Program-made: the position numbers and the translations under genes
Shown: in pieces, positions 51,897-60,263 of the stretch
Layout: each line of letters starts with the position of its first letter
Numbering within the stretch: position 1 is the first letter of the stretch
From: Streptomyces noursei
GTDB taxonomy: Bacteria; Actinomycetota; Actinomycetes; Streptomycetales; Streptomycetaceae
Direction of reading: 5' to 3'
Assembly: GCF_016917755.1 (NCBI RefSeq)
Contig: NZ_CP070326.1
Location: 1,798,001 to 1,862,000 of the forward strand
Length of the DNA: 64,000 nt
Notes under the pieces: model-generated
What the model was told of the DNA's origin: nothing
Seen by the model: the letters and a program-made list of their open reading frames with translations, nothing else
The model's database searches: none

Positions 51897-53633
51897 TCAG
51901 CCATGGGCTCCCGGCATCGCGCTCGCCCCCGGGGCACCGACGTTCAGATGCGCCGGGGTGCCGCAGGGGCCTTCCTTGCGGACGAAGGCGCGGCGCAGGG
52001 CGTGATAGGGGGCGTCCGGGTCGAAGAAGGTGCGCCGCATTCGGGCCAGTTCGTCGTCGCGATGGGCGGCGAGCGGGCGCCGCGCCTCGTCGCTTTCCCG
52101 GCGGGCCTTCTTGGCGGCGATCCGGGACTGGATGCCGGGGGAATCGGCGAGCCGGCGGGCGAGCCGTCCGGTGCGGTCGCCGAATTCCTGCGCGGTGCAG
52201 TCGACGATCCGGTCGACCAGGCCGAGCCGCTGACCGTGCGCCGCGGTGATCGGCAGGGCGCGGGCCATCAGGTGCGCGGCGGTTTCCGGGCCGGCCCTGC
52301 GCGGCAGGGTGTACGTCCAGTATTCCGAGCCGTGGAGCCCCATGAGCTGGTAGTGGGGATTGAGGACGGCGGCGAAGCGGCACCAGACCTCGTCGGCGGC
52401 GAGCGCCAGCATCGCGCCGCCGGCTGCCGCGTTGCCGCCGAGGGCCGCGACCACCAGCCGGTCGGTGGTGGTCAGCACGGCCTCGACGAGGTCGTCGATG
52501 GCGTTGATGTTGGCCCAGGATTCCGCGGCGGGATCGGCGGCGGCCTCGATGACGTTGAGGTGGATGCCGTTGGAGAAGAAGTCCCGCTGCCCGCCCAGGA
52601 CCAGGACGGAGGTGGGCCGGGTGCAGGCGTGGCGGTAGGCGGCCAGCAGTCGCCGGCAGTGGTCGGTGCTCATCGCGCCGCCGGGGAAGGAGAACCGTAG
52701 GAATCCGGCCGCTCCGTCCTCGTGGTAGCGGATGTCGCTCCAGGTGCGCGGGGCGCCGTCGGCCGCCTCCAGGGGGGCGGGGATCTCGGACAGCGGCGGG
52801 AGGCGGTCGCCGAGCGCCAGGGTGGCGGGCAGCTTGACGGCAGCGGGCCCGCCCGGGGTGCGGGCCGGGCGGAGTTCGGGGATCCACACCGCGCCGTCGG
52901 CGGTGGCCCGGCAGACCGCGCCGTTGCGGGTGGCGAGCAGTGCGCCGGGGCGCCCGGTGAGGGTGTCCTCGGGGTGGCCGCCGTGCAGGAACCAGGTCCC
53001 GCCGAGGAGTTCGTCCCGGACGCCGGGGCGGGAGTCGGCGGCCCGGAGGGTGCGCAGCACGGTCTCGGTGGGGGCCGTGGCCCAGTCGATGCGGCGGTCC
53101 TCCTGGCGGAGCCGCGGCCGGGGGCGGCCGAGGAGCCGGTCGGCGGGGAGGGTGTGCTGCGGTTCCGGGCGGTGGGTGCCGACGGCGAAGCGGGCGACGG
53201 CGGTCAGCAGCGCCTCGATCGCCGCGTCGGCGATCTCGTTGCGGTACAGGTCGCTCTTGCCGACGTCCGGGACCGGGCAGTCGGCCGTCGCCCAGATGGC
53301 GCCGCCGTCCATCTCGTCGTCGGCCTGGAGGACGGTGACGCCCCATCGCTCCGCGCCCTGTTGGACGGCCCAGTCCACCGAGGACGGGCCGCGGTCGCCG
53401 AGCGGACCGGGGTGCACGATCAGGCAGGGCCAGGCGGACCAGACCTCGCGGGGGACGACCGCGGTGAGCATCGGCGCGACGATCAGGTCGGGGGCATGCC
53501 GGGGCACCAGCGCGGCCAGTGGTGTGGCGCGGGTGACCAGTTCGACGCCGAGGTGGTGGCCGCGGTCGGCGAGTTCGGCGTAGGCGCGCTGCGTCAGGCT
53601 GTTGAAGGCGTCGGCGAGGAGCAGGATGCGCAC
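51897..53633 (-). CDS. hypX: HypX/HoxX-like protein: formyl-THF transferase domain fused to an enoyl-CoA hydratase fold
   Basis: 578 residues from the GTG at 53633 (VRILLLADAFNSLTQRAYAE). Residues 1-270 form a formyltransferase domain with the HypX block IVHPGPLGDRGPSSVDWA (His near 74) and QADDEMDGGAIWATADCP. Residues 300-560 form a crotonase domain (VLVLGGQRDFFSNGIHLNVI, NINAIDDLVEAVLTTTDRLV, AALGGNAAAGGAMLALAADE). HypX takes a formyl group from formyl-THF onto CoA and decarbonylates it, giving CO for [NiFe]-hydrogenase. No hydrogenase gene is present here, while a peptide locus lies 383 nt away divergently. Either the hydrogenase genes are elsewhere or the enzyme has a new use. Confidence 0.85.
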   Translation of the reverse strand: MRILLLADAFNSLTQRAYAELADRGHHLGVELVTRATPLAALVPRHAPDLIVAPMLTAVVPREVWSAWPCLIVHPGPLGDRGPSSVDWAVQQGAERWGVTVLQADDEMDGGAIWATADCPVPDVGKSDLYRNEIADAAIEALLTAVARFAVGTHRPEPQHTLPADRLLGRPRPRLRQEDRRIDWATAPTETVLRTLRAADSRPGVRDELLGGTWFLHGGHPEDTLTGRPGALLATRNGAVCRATADGAVWIPELRPARTPGGPAAVKLPATLALGDRLPPLSEIPAPLEAADGAPRTWSDIRYHEDGAAGFLRFSFPGGAMSTDHCRRLLAAYRHACTRPTSVLVLGGQRDFFSNGIHLNVIEAAADPAAESWANINAIDDLVEAVLTTTDRLVVAALGGNAAAGGAMLALAADEVWCRFAAVLNPHYQLMGLHGSEYWTYTLPRRAGPETAAHLMARALPITAAHGQRLGLVDRIVDCTAQEFGDRTGRLARRLADSPGIQSRIAAKKARRESDEARRPLAAHRDDELARMRRTFFDPDAPYHALRRAFVRKEGPCGTPAHLNVGAPGASAMPGAHG

Positions 53634-53906
53634 AGCGGGCTCCCTGGGGGTGGCTGGACCGGTGGACGGTCGTGATCGTTCCCGCGCGCGACGGGCCGGC
53701 GACGGTCCCGCCGAGGAGGTCACCCGAACGCATCCGGCCCCGGGCCCCGTCGCCGCGGCCCCGCCCGCCGGGCGGCCCCTCGCACCGTGCCGTCCCCTCG
53801 GCGAGGTGACGGCACATCAGATGGTTCCGCCGTCGGTCACCGCGGCGGGATCCCGCCAAAGTTGGCGCGCCGAAATGCCTTCCAGGCAGCCCGGCATTAC
53901 CTTTCA

Positions 53907-53936
53907 TTGACATTCACTTGGCAAGCCTTTTACCTT
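53907..53936 (+). promoter_or_regulatory. Candidate promoter of the peptide locus
   Basis: TTGACA, then an 18-nt spacer and TACCTT (TAnnnT-like), in the only AT-rich stretch between the hypX-like gene and the peptide gene, about 80 nt before the peptide start. It overlaps two TTCAYTK-like heptamers 10 nt apart (53903 and 53913), which could be binding units for an OmpR-type regulator. Both points come from inspection only. Confidence 0.5.
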
Positions 53937-54016
53937 CTTTGGTATCGGCATCGGCGCAGGTCATCACCGCACCGCCAGGTGCCGCACCCCCCCTTTCCAC
54001 ACCTTTGGAGGTCCCC

Positions 54017-54154
54017 ATGGAGCAGCTCATCAAGAAGATGGCCCAGGACGACGTCTGGCAGAGCTGGGTGGCCGCCAACTCCGCCGGGTCGGAACCGCGG
54101 ACGGCGAAGAACGGCTGCATCAGCGCCGCGCCCAAGCGCGGCTGTATCTCCTGA
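54017..54154 (+). CDS. Small Cys-containing peptide, candidate RiPP precursor
   Basis: 45 residues from the ATG at 54017 with an ideal TTGGAGG site: MEQLIKKMAQDDVWQSWVAA, then NSAGSEPRTAK and the C-terminal NGCISAAPKRGCIS. The first 20 residues are amphipathic with two Trp and two Met, like a leader. The end has the same GCIS repeated after nine residues, giving two Cys (34 and 43) and two Ser (36 and 45). A perfect hairpin follows, then genes for an ANL adenylating enzyme, a GRDP-like protein and an exporter. The layout fits a ribosomally made, modified and exported peptide; I know of no such family. Function unproven. Confidence 0.7.
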   Translation: MEQLIKKMAQDDVWQSWVAANSAGSEPRTAKNGCISAAPKRGCIS

Positions 54155-54170
54155 CGCCGGACCGACCGCC

Positions 54171-54214
54171 CCGGCGGGCCGGCGGCGGCCACTCCCCCGC
54201 CGCCGGCCCGCCGG
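54171..54214 (+). terminator. Perfect 18-bp hairpin between the peptide gene and the enzyme genes
   Basis: CCGGCGGGCCGGCGGCGG pairs exactly with its complement (54197-54214) around an 8-nt loop, 16 nt after the peptide stop. No T-tract. Likely a partial terminator or mRNA-stabilising stem that gives more precursor than enzyme message, as in many RiPP operons. Confidence 0.65.
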
Positions 54215-54275
54215 TGGGCGCACGCACCCCACGCCCCGGGCGGCTCGCCGCCCGCGCACACACCCGAGGGACCCC

Positions 54276-55517
54276 ATGGAAGGCCAGCCGACCGCCGAGG
54301 TCATCGAGCAGATCCGCGACATCCCGATCTACCGCGCGTCACTGGCGAAGGGCCACTTCCCGGTGCTCGACAAGCCGGAGATCGCCCGCGGCTTCCCCGA
54401 CAACTGGATGACTCCCCGGCTGGCCGCCGCGCTGGAGTCCGGCGAGGCCGAGTTCGTACTCTCCACCGGCACCAACCACGCCCGGATGCAGCTCATCCGG
54501 CCCCCGTACTTCCTGCTGCGCTCCTACTACCAACTGTGGAGCGAACACCCCGACCTCGCCGCGACCTGGGAAGCCGGCTGCCGCCGCGTCTCCCTGACCA
54601 CCGTGCTGGCCACGGAGCACGTGGCCCGGGTCAACGCCGCCAAGCGCGGCACCCCGCCCGACCCCGTTCCCGGCCTCGACGACCGCCGGCTCGACGACCG
54701 CACGTGCTACGTGAACCTGCGGCTCGACCCGGCGCTGTGGAGCCGTGACGACGTGGTCCGCATGCTCGCCGAGATACGCACCGCCCAAGAGGCGCACCCG
54801 GAGGGCTGGTACCACCTCGACTGCTCCGGCTATCACCTGGCCCACCTGGTCCGCAAAGTCGGCGAATGGGGGCTGTGGGACGACTTCCCGCCGCCCGCCA
54901 GCATCATCCACGCCTACGAGTACACGCCGGTGAACGTGCGGCGCTTCCTGCACCAGCACTTCGCCTGCCCGATCATCGACCTCTTCGGCAGCACCGAGCT
55001 CGGCTACCTCTACTCCAGCGACCGCCGCGGCAACTACCGCCCGCACCTGGACAAGATGAGCGTCGAACTCCACCCGGTCGCCCCGGACAGCACCCTGTAC
55101 CACCTCGTCGTCTCCAGCGTGCGCAACCCCTACATGCCGCTGATCCGGTACCGCTCGGGCGACTGCGTACGCACCACCGACGGCACCCCCGACCCGGGGA
55201 GGATCGCCCAGTTCTGCGGCCGGCAGAAGGAGTTGCTCCGGACCCGCAACGGCCAGATCGCCCAGGGCGACCTGGACCGCTGCATCGGCGAGGCGACCGC
55301 GCAGATCTTCGTCCACCAGCTGCGCCTGGTGGGCACCACCGAGGCCCGGCTGGCGTATACGACCTTCCACGGCGCGCCCCTGGGGCCGGCGGAGACCACC
55401 GCGTTGGAGCGGAGCATCGCCGAACTCACCGGCCGGCACTGCCGGCTCGACCACCGTCCGCACATCCCCATCGGCCGGTCCGGGAAGTACTCCTGGCTGG
55501 CGAGAGGAGAAGCATGA
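54276..55517 (+). CDS. ANL-superfamily adenylating enzyme, PaaK-like
   Basis: 413 residues from the ATG at 54276 (CGAGGG site). Adenylate-forming motifs in order: A3-like STGTNHARM (63-71), A5 FGSTELGYL (from 237), A7 YRSGDCVR, A8 GRQKELLRTRNGQIAQGDLD and the C-terminal catalytic Lys near K404 (GRSGKYSWLA). The A3 loop is shorter and lacks the usual second Gly-Lys, so it is divergent. The fold resembles phenylacetate-CoA ligases of about 430 residues. It could activate a carboxylate, an amino acid or the peptide C-terminus as an AMP ester. It is the first enzyme after the small peptide and overlaps the next gene by 4 nt. Confidence 0.82.
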   Translation: MEGQPTAEVIEQIRDIPIYRASLAKGHFPVLDKPEIARGFPDNWMTPRLAAALESGEAEFVLSTGTNHARMQLIRPPYFLLRSYYQLWSEHPDLAATWEAGCRRVSLTTVLATEHVARVNAAKRGTPPDPVPGLDDRRLDDRTCYVNLRLDPALWSRDDVVRMLAEIRTAQEAHPEGWYHLDCSGYHLAHLVRKVGEWGLWDDFPPPASIIHAYEYTPVNVRRFLHQHFACPIIDLFGSTELGYLYSSDRRGNYRPHLDKMSVELHPVAPDSTLYHLVVSSVRNPYMPLIRYRSGDCVRTTDGTPDPGRIAQFCGRQKELLRTRNGQIAQGDLDRCIGEATAQIFVHQLRLVGTTEARLAYTTFHGAPLGPAETTALERSIAELTGRHCRLDHRPHIPIGRSGKYSWLARGEA

Positions 55518-56071
55518 CCCACCGGACCGCGCCGGCGTCCGCGGCCACCGCACCCGCCACGGCCGCCCCGCACCGGTTGATATCCGAGGAGGACCTGCGG
55601 GACCTGCTCGGCGCACCGCTGCACGCCGAAGTCCTCGCGCACTTCGAGGAGAAGACCGGCGCCCCACGGGAGTTCGTGGCGCGCCAGATCACCGAGTGCC
55701 TGCGCTACCTCTATCTCGTCTCCCGCCACCGCGACCGGCTCGGCGGGCTGTTCCTGCCCGTCGAGCAGGACATCGACGAGATCTGGCACTACCTCATCCT
55801 GCAGACCCGCGAGTACCGCGCCCTGTGCGAGGAACGGCTCCCGGGAGGCTTCTTCATCGAGCACCGCAGCATCGGCTACGAGGCGTACCAGCAGGAGCCG
55901 GGGCGGGCGCAGGCGCTCGAAGAGGCGCTGCGCTGGATCCCGTTGTACTGCCGGGAGTTCGGCCCGTTCGACGAGGACGCGCTGCCGCACTGGACCATCG
56001 TCCGCTTCCTGCACCAGACGATGGGGATGCCGCTGGCGGAGATCGCGGCGCTGGAGCCGCTGGCCGCATGA
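55514..56071 (+). CDS. GRDP/DUF1399-like protein of unknown function in the peptide locus
   Basis: 185 residues from an ATG overlapping the ligase stop (ATGA). After a disordered Ala/Thr/Pro tail the protein has a single helical domain with VEQDIDEIWHYLILQTREY (D86, D88, W91, H92), the pattern D-x-D-x-x-W-H seen in glycine-rich domain proteins (GRDP, DUF1399) of plants and some bacteria. The conserved Asp, His and Tyr might form a metal or catalytic site. I know no bacterial function. Its placement between the adenylating enzyme and the exporter suggests a part in making or carrying the product. Confidence 0.65.
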   Translation: MTHRTAPASAATAPATAAPHRLISEEDLRDLLGAPLHAEVLAHFEEKTGAPREFVARQITECLRYLYLVSRHRDRLGGLFLPVEQDIDEIWHYLILQTREYRALCEERLPGGFFIEHRSIGYEAYQQEPGRAQALEEALRWIPLYCREFGPFDEDALPHWTIVRFLHQTMGMPLAEIAALEPLAA

Positions 56072-57297
56072 ACGGTGCCGCGCCGCGCCGGCTGCTGGCC
56101 GTCCTGGTGTTCTCCCAAGTGCTCAGCGGGGCGGGCCTGGCGGCCGGGATCACGGTCGGTGCACTGCTCGCCGAGGACATGCTCGGCTCGACCGGGCTGG
56201 CCGGGGTGCCCAGTGCCCTGTTCACCGCGGGATCGGCGCTGGGTGCCGTGGCCATCGGCCGGCTCTCCCAGCGCTGGGGGCGCCGACCCGGGCTCGTGCT
56301 GGGGTACGGGGCCGGGGTGCTCGGCAGTCTGGGGGTGGTGGCCGCCGCCGCCCTGAACAGCGTCCTGCTGCTCTTCCCGTCCCTACTGGTGTACGGGGCG
56401 GGCACCGCGACCAACCTGATGGCGCGCTATGCGGGAGCCGAACTGGCGCCGCCGGACCGGCGCGGGCGCGCGGTGAGCACGGTGCTGTTCGCCACCACGC
56501 TCGGCGCGGTGGCCGGCCCCAACCTGGTGACGGTGACCGGGGATCTGGCGCTGGCCTGGGGAGTGCCCCGGCTCGCCGGGCCGTTCCTGCTGGCCGCCGC
56601 GTTCGGGGCCGCGGCGGCGGTCCTGGCCTGCCTGCTGCGGCCCGAACCGCTGCCGCCCGAACGGCGCGCGGACGGCCCGCCGGACGACCGTACGGCCTCC
56701 CCCGCGGGCTCCGGCCCGACCGCCGGGCAACGCCGCGGCCTGGCGGCCGGCACCGCGGTGATGCTGCTGACCCAGCTGGTGATGATCGCGTTGATGACCA
56801 TGACCCCGGTGCATCTGCGCGCGCACGGCCACGGCACCGAGACGGCCGGGCTGGTCATCGCGCTGCACGTCGGGGCGATGTTCCTGCCGTCGCCGCTCAC
56901 CGGGCGGTGGGTCGACCGGGCCGGGCCGCACCGGGTCGCCGTGGCGTCCGGGGTGACGCTGCTGGCCGCCGGGCTGCTCGCCGCCCTCGCCCCGCCGCAC
57001 TCGGTGCCCGGACTCACCGTGGCGCTGGTACTGCTGGGCGTCGGCTGGAACTTCGGGCTGGTCAGCGGTACCGCACTGGTCACCGAGGCGCTGCCGCCGG
57101 CCCGCCGTGCCGCGTCCCAGGGACTGGTGGACGTCGGGATCGCGCTGGCCGGCGCGACCGGCGGGATGGCCTCCGGACCGCTGCTGGCCACGAGCGGATT
57201 CCCGGTGCTGGCGCTGGTCTGCGGGGTGCTCGCGGCGGCCGTGGTGCCTGTGGCCGTACTGGCCGCACGGGGAGACGGCGGCGCCCGTTGTCCCTGA
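56068..57297 (+). CDS. MFS transporter, probable exporter of the peptide locus
   Basis: 409 residues, start overlapping the previous stop (ATGA). Twelve membrane helices in two halves joined by a Pro/Arg-rich cytoplasmic loop (about 190-220). The first cytoplasmic loop GRLSQRWGRRPGLVLGYGAG is the MFS motif A. The 4-nt overlap ties it to the two genes before it, so it most likely exports the locus product or confers self-resistance. Family membership is sure, substrate is inference. Confidence 0.88.
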   Translation: MNGAAPRRLLAVLVFSQVLSGAGLAAGITVGALLAEDMLGSTGLAGVPSALFTAGSALGAVAIGRLSQRWGRRPGLVLGYGAGVLGSLGVVAAAALNSVLLLFPSLLVYGAGTATNLMARYAGAELAPPDRRGRAVSTVLFATTLGAVAGPNLVTVTGDLALAWGVPRLAGPFLLAAAFGAAAAVLACLLRPEPLPPERRADGPPDDRTASPAGSGPTAGQRRGLAAGTAVMLLTQLVMIALMTMTPVHLRAHGHGTETAGLVIALHVGAMFLPSPLTGRWVDRAGPHRVAVASGVTLLAAGLLAALAPPHSVPGLTVALVLLGVGWNFGLVSGTALVTEALPPARRAASQGLVDVGIALAGATGGMASGPLLATSGFPVLALVCGVLAAAVVPVAVLAARGDGGARCP

Positions 57298-57533
57298 GAA
57301 ATCACGCAACATGGCGTCATTTCTCGTTTTCATACTCGAAACCTGGATGCTGAACTATGGGAGCGCGGTTTCGGACACCCGCGGTCGGCGCGAAGCGCAC
57401 CCGACCGGAACCGCTCCCGGACGACCAGGACCGTGCCCAGCAGCGGCCGGCCGCGCCGCGTGCGCGCGGCCGCCCCACACCTGCCGAACGACCCAACGGC
57501 CCCCGACGACACGGGGCGATGCGGAGGACGACG

Positions 57534-57950
57534 ATGCGCAAGGACACCGGCATACCGGGGCGACGCCCCCGGATACCGGCCCTGTGCCGTCTCCCGCTGA
57601 CCGCTCTCACCGTCGTCCTGACCTTCCTGCTCGGCGCGGCGGCACCGGCGTACGCGGCCAAGCCCGCGCGCCCGGCCGTCTGCGCGCCCGGCAAACCCGG
57701 CGCACCGGCCGCCGCGAGCACCGACTCCGAGGAGGAGAAGCACTCCAAGCGCGAGACCGAACGCAGCCGCCCGCGGCGGCTGACGCCGGCCGCGGAAGAG
57801 AGCGCGCCCACCCGGCGACCGCTGCCGCCACAGCTCACCGGCACCGCCGGCGAGGGAACCGCGACGGGGCACAATCCGGCCACCGACAGCGCACCGGCCT
57901 CGCCCAGACCGACCCGACTCCCGCTTCTCCACTGCGTCTTCCGCTGCTGA
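57534..57950 (+). CDS. Secreted protein of unknown function
   Basis: 138 residues from the ATG at 57534 (GGAGG site). A basic N-terminus and hydrophobic core form a signal peptide ending at AYA-AK (residues about 22-43, LTALTVVLTFLLGAAAPAYA). The mature part is charged and Pro/Arg-rich, with an acidic-basic block STDSEEEKHSKRETERSR and a C-terminal LHCVFRC. Four Cys in total, one in the signal-proximal part (AVCAPGKPG), may form disulfides. No family recognised; probably disordered in part. Confidence 0.5.
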   Translation: MRKDTGIPGRRPRIPALCRLPLTALTVVLTFLLGAAAPAYAAKPARPAVCAPGKPGAPAAASTDSEEEKHSKRETERSRPRRLTPAAEESAPTRRPLPPQLTGTAGEGTATGHNPATDSAPASPRPTRLPLLHCVFRC

Positions 57951-58055
57951 TCGGCCCCGCGGCGGGCGACGGCCCCGCGCCGCGCCCCGCCGTCCGAGTG
58001 CCGTACGTCCTCGCCATCCCCACAGTGGCATCACCTTTCAGCAGGAGACCTCCTC

Positions 58056-58658
58056 GTGGAGACCTTCATTCAGCACGCCCGGGGCCTGACCGCCCGTATA
58101 GCCGCGCAGCGCGAAGAACAGGAGTCCTACGGCCGGCTGGCGGCGGGCCAGTCCCCCCTCGCCCTGTTCATCACCTGCTCCGACTCCCGGGTCGTCCCGT
58201 CCCTGATCACGGGGGCCCGACCCGGCGAACTCTTCGAACTCCGCACGGCCGGCAACGCCGTGCCCGTCTACCAGGAAGGCATGGCGGCCAGCTCGGAGGC
58301 CGCCACCATCGAATACGCGATGCGGGTCCTGCGCGTCGCCGACGTCATCGTCTGCGGCCACTCGCACTGTGGCGCGGTGGGCGCCCGGGCCCGCGGCGAG
58401 GACCTGACCGGCGCACCGTCGGTCCGCGACTGGCTGACGCTCCAACTCTCCGACGAACTCCCCGGCGACGACGGGCCGGCCGTCACCACGGCCGTGCAGC
58501 GCCATGTGTGCCAACAGCTGGTCCGACTGGGCGGCTACCCGTGTGTGCGGGAGCGGCTGGACGCCGGCGAGGTGCGGCTGCACGGCTGGTTCTACGAGGT
58601 GCACACCGGATCGGTGTCCGTGCACCAGCCGGCCGCCGACGCGTTCCTCCCCCTGTGA
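58056..58658 (+). CDS. Beta-type carbonic anhydrase
   Basis: 200 residues from the GTG at 58056. Zinc ligands: C41 in FITCSDSRVV (C-x-D-x-R, with D43-R45 the conserved dyad), and H102 with C105 in VCGHSHCGAVG. This is the classical beta-CA signature, also with EL(R)TAGN after residue 65. It hydrates CO2 to bicarbonate in the cytoplasm. The next gene encodes a SulP-type transporter, a pairing that occurs in many bacteria as bicarbonate uptake plus hydration. Confidence 0.95.
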   Translation: METFIQHARGLTARIAAQREEQESYGRLAAGQSPLALFITCSDSRVVPSLITGARPGELFELRTAGNAVPVYQEGMAASSEAATIEYAMRVLRVADVIVCGHSHCGAVGARARGEDLTGAPSVRDWLTLQLSDELPGDDGPAVTTAVQRHVCQQLVRLGGYPCVRERLDAGEVRLHGWFYEVHTGSVSVHQPAADAFLPL

Positions 58659-58674
58659 AGGCGAGCTGCACGTG

Positions 58675-60129
58675 ATGAAGCGATTCCCTTTCCTCCGGGC
58701 GGACTTCACCGCCTCCCTCGTGGTCTTCCTCGTCGCCGTCCCGCTGTGTGTCGGGGTGGCGGTGGCCTCCGGCGTACCGGCCGAACTGGGGCTGGTCACC
58801 GGCATCGTCGGCGGGCTGGTCACCGGGCTGCTGCCCGGCAGCAGCCTCCAGGTGAGCGGCCCGGCCGCCGGCCTGACGGTGCTGGTATTCGAAGCGGTCA
58901 AGGAATACGGCCTGGGCGCGCTGGGCGCCCTGGTGCTGGCCGCCGGCATACTCCAACTGGCCATGGGCGCCCTGAAGTTGGGGCGCTGGTTCCGGGCGAT
59001 TTCGGTCGCCGTGGTGCAGGGCATGCTGGCCGGTATCGGACTGGTCCTGATCGCCGGACAGCTCTACGCCCTGATGGACGCCAAGGCGCCGGGCAGCGGC
59101 CTGGCCAACATCGGGTCGCTGCCGCGGCTGGTGATGGACACCGCGCGGTCCGGCACCGGGCTCACGGCGCTCGCCATCGGGGCGGGCACCATCGCGGTCC
59201 TGGTGCTGTGGCCGCGGTGGCGGCGCGCGGCGCGGGTGCTGCCGGCCCCGCTGGCGGCGGTCGCGCTGGCCACCACCTCGGTCTGGGTGCTGGACCTGCC
59301 GGTCGCCCGGGTCGAGGTGAGCGGGTTGCTGGACGCGATCCAGCCGCCCGGGCTGGCCGACATCGGCCGACTGACCGAGCTCGGCGTGCTGGGCACGGTA
59401 CTGGCGTTCGCGCTGATCGCGTCCGCGGAGTCGCTGTTCAGCGCGGCGGCGGTGGACCGGCTGCACGACGGTGCACGGACCGACTACGACCGGGAGCTGA
59501 TGGCCCAGGGCGCCGGCAACACGCTGTGCGGGGTGCTCGGCGCGCTGCCGATGACGGCGGTGATCGTGCGCAGTGCCGCCAACGTCCAGGCCGGGGCCCG
59601 GACCAAGGCGTCCCGGGTGCTGCACGGGGTGTGGCTGCTGCTGTTCGCGGCGGCCTTCCCGGCGGCGCTGGGCGTGGTGCCGATCGCCGCGCTGGCCGGT
59701 GTGCTGGTGCACGCGGGCTGGAAGCTGATCCCGCTGCGGGAGCTGCGGCCGCTGTGGCGGGCGCACCGCGGCGAGGCGGTGGTGCTGTGCGTCACCGCGC
59801 TCGCCATCGTGACGGTGAACATGTTCGAGGGCGTGCTGATCGGTCTGCTGTTGGCGGTGGCCAAGACCGCGTGGGAGACCTCCCAGGCGCATCTGGAGGT
59901 CCACATCCCCAGCGTCCCCGGTCCGGTCAAGGTCCGGGCGGTCGGCAACGCCACCTTCCTGCGGTTGCCCAAGCTGCTCGACCAGTTGGAGGCGCTGCCC
60001 GCCGACCGGGATGTGGAGCTCGACCTGAGCGGACTGCGCCATGTCGACCACGCCTGCCAGGCGGCGCTGGAGAACTGGGCCGAGCAGCACCGTCGCAGCC
60101 GCAGCCGGGCGGTGGAGCTGGTCTCCTGA
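58675..60129 (+). CDS. SulP-family anion (probably bicarbonate) transporter with STAS domain
   Basis: 484 residues from the ATG at 58675; a GTG at 58672 is equally close. Ten or more helices (FLRADFTASLVVFLVAVPLC, ISVAVVQGMLAGIGLVLIAG), the SulP motif MAQGAGNTLCGVLGALPMTA and a short C-terminal STAS domain (about 425-484, VRAVGNATFLRLPKLLDQLE). Lacks the longer STAS of eukaryotic SulPs. With the carbonic anhydrase gene 16 nt upstream it forms a bicarbonate operon. Sulfate is the other possible substrate. Confidence 0.9.
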   Translation: MKRFPFLRADFTASLVVFLVAVPLCVGVAVASGVPAELGLVTGIVGGLVTGLLPGSSLQVSGPAAGLTVLVFEAVKEYGLGALGALVLAAGILQLAMGALKLGRWFRAISVAVVQGMLAGIGLVLIAGQLYALMDAKAPGSGLANIGSLPRLVMDTARSGTGLTALAIGAGTIAVLVLWPRWRRAARVLPAPLAAVALATTSVWVLDLPVARVEVSGLLDAIQPPGLADIGRLTELGVLGTVLAFALIASAESLFSAAAVDRLHDGARTDYDRELMAQGAGNTLCGVLGALPMTAVIVRSAANVQAGARTKASRVLHGVWLLLFAAAFPAALGVVPIAALAGVLVHAGWKLIPLRELRPLWRAHRGEAVVLCVTALAIVTVNMFEGVLIGLLLAVAKTAWETSQAHLEVHIPSVPGPVKVRAVGNATFLRLPKLLDQLEALPADRDVELDLSGLRHVDHACQAALENWAEQHRRSRSRAVELVS

Positions 60130-60263
60130 CCCGGTGGGCCGGCGTCGGGCGCCGGGGCTGAGCGGGGAATGCGGCGGAGCCGGAATGATCGGGCCGGCTC
60201 CGCCGTTCTCCGAAGACCAGGAGTCTTCCAGGACCAGCAGTCTTCGACGAGAGGGCGGACGGC

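Noticed and set aside
51897..57297. Hydrogenase maturation locus
   Set aside because: Only a HypX-like gene is present; no hydrogenase subunits or hyp genes are nearby.
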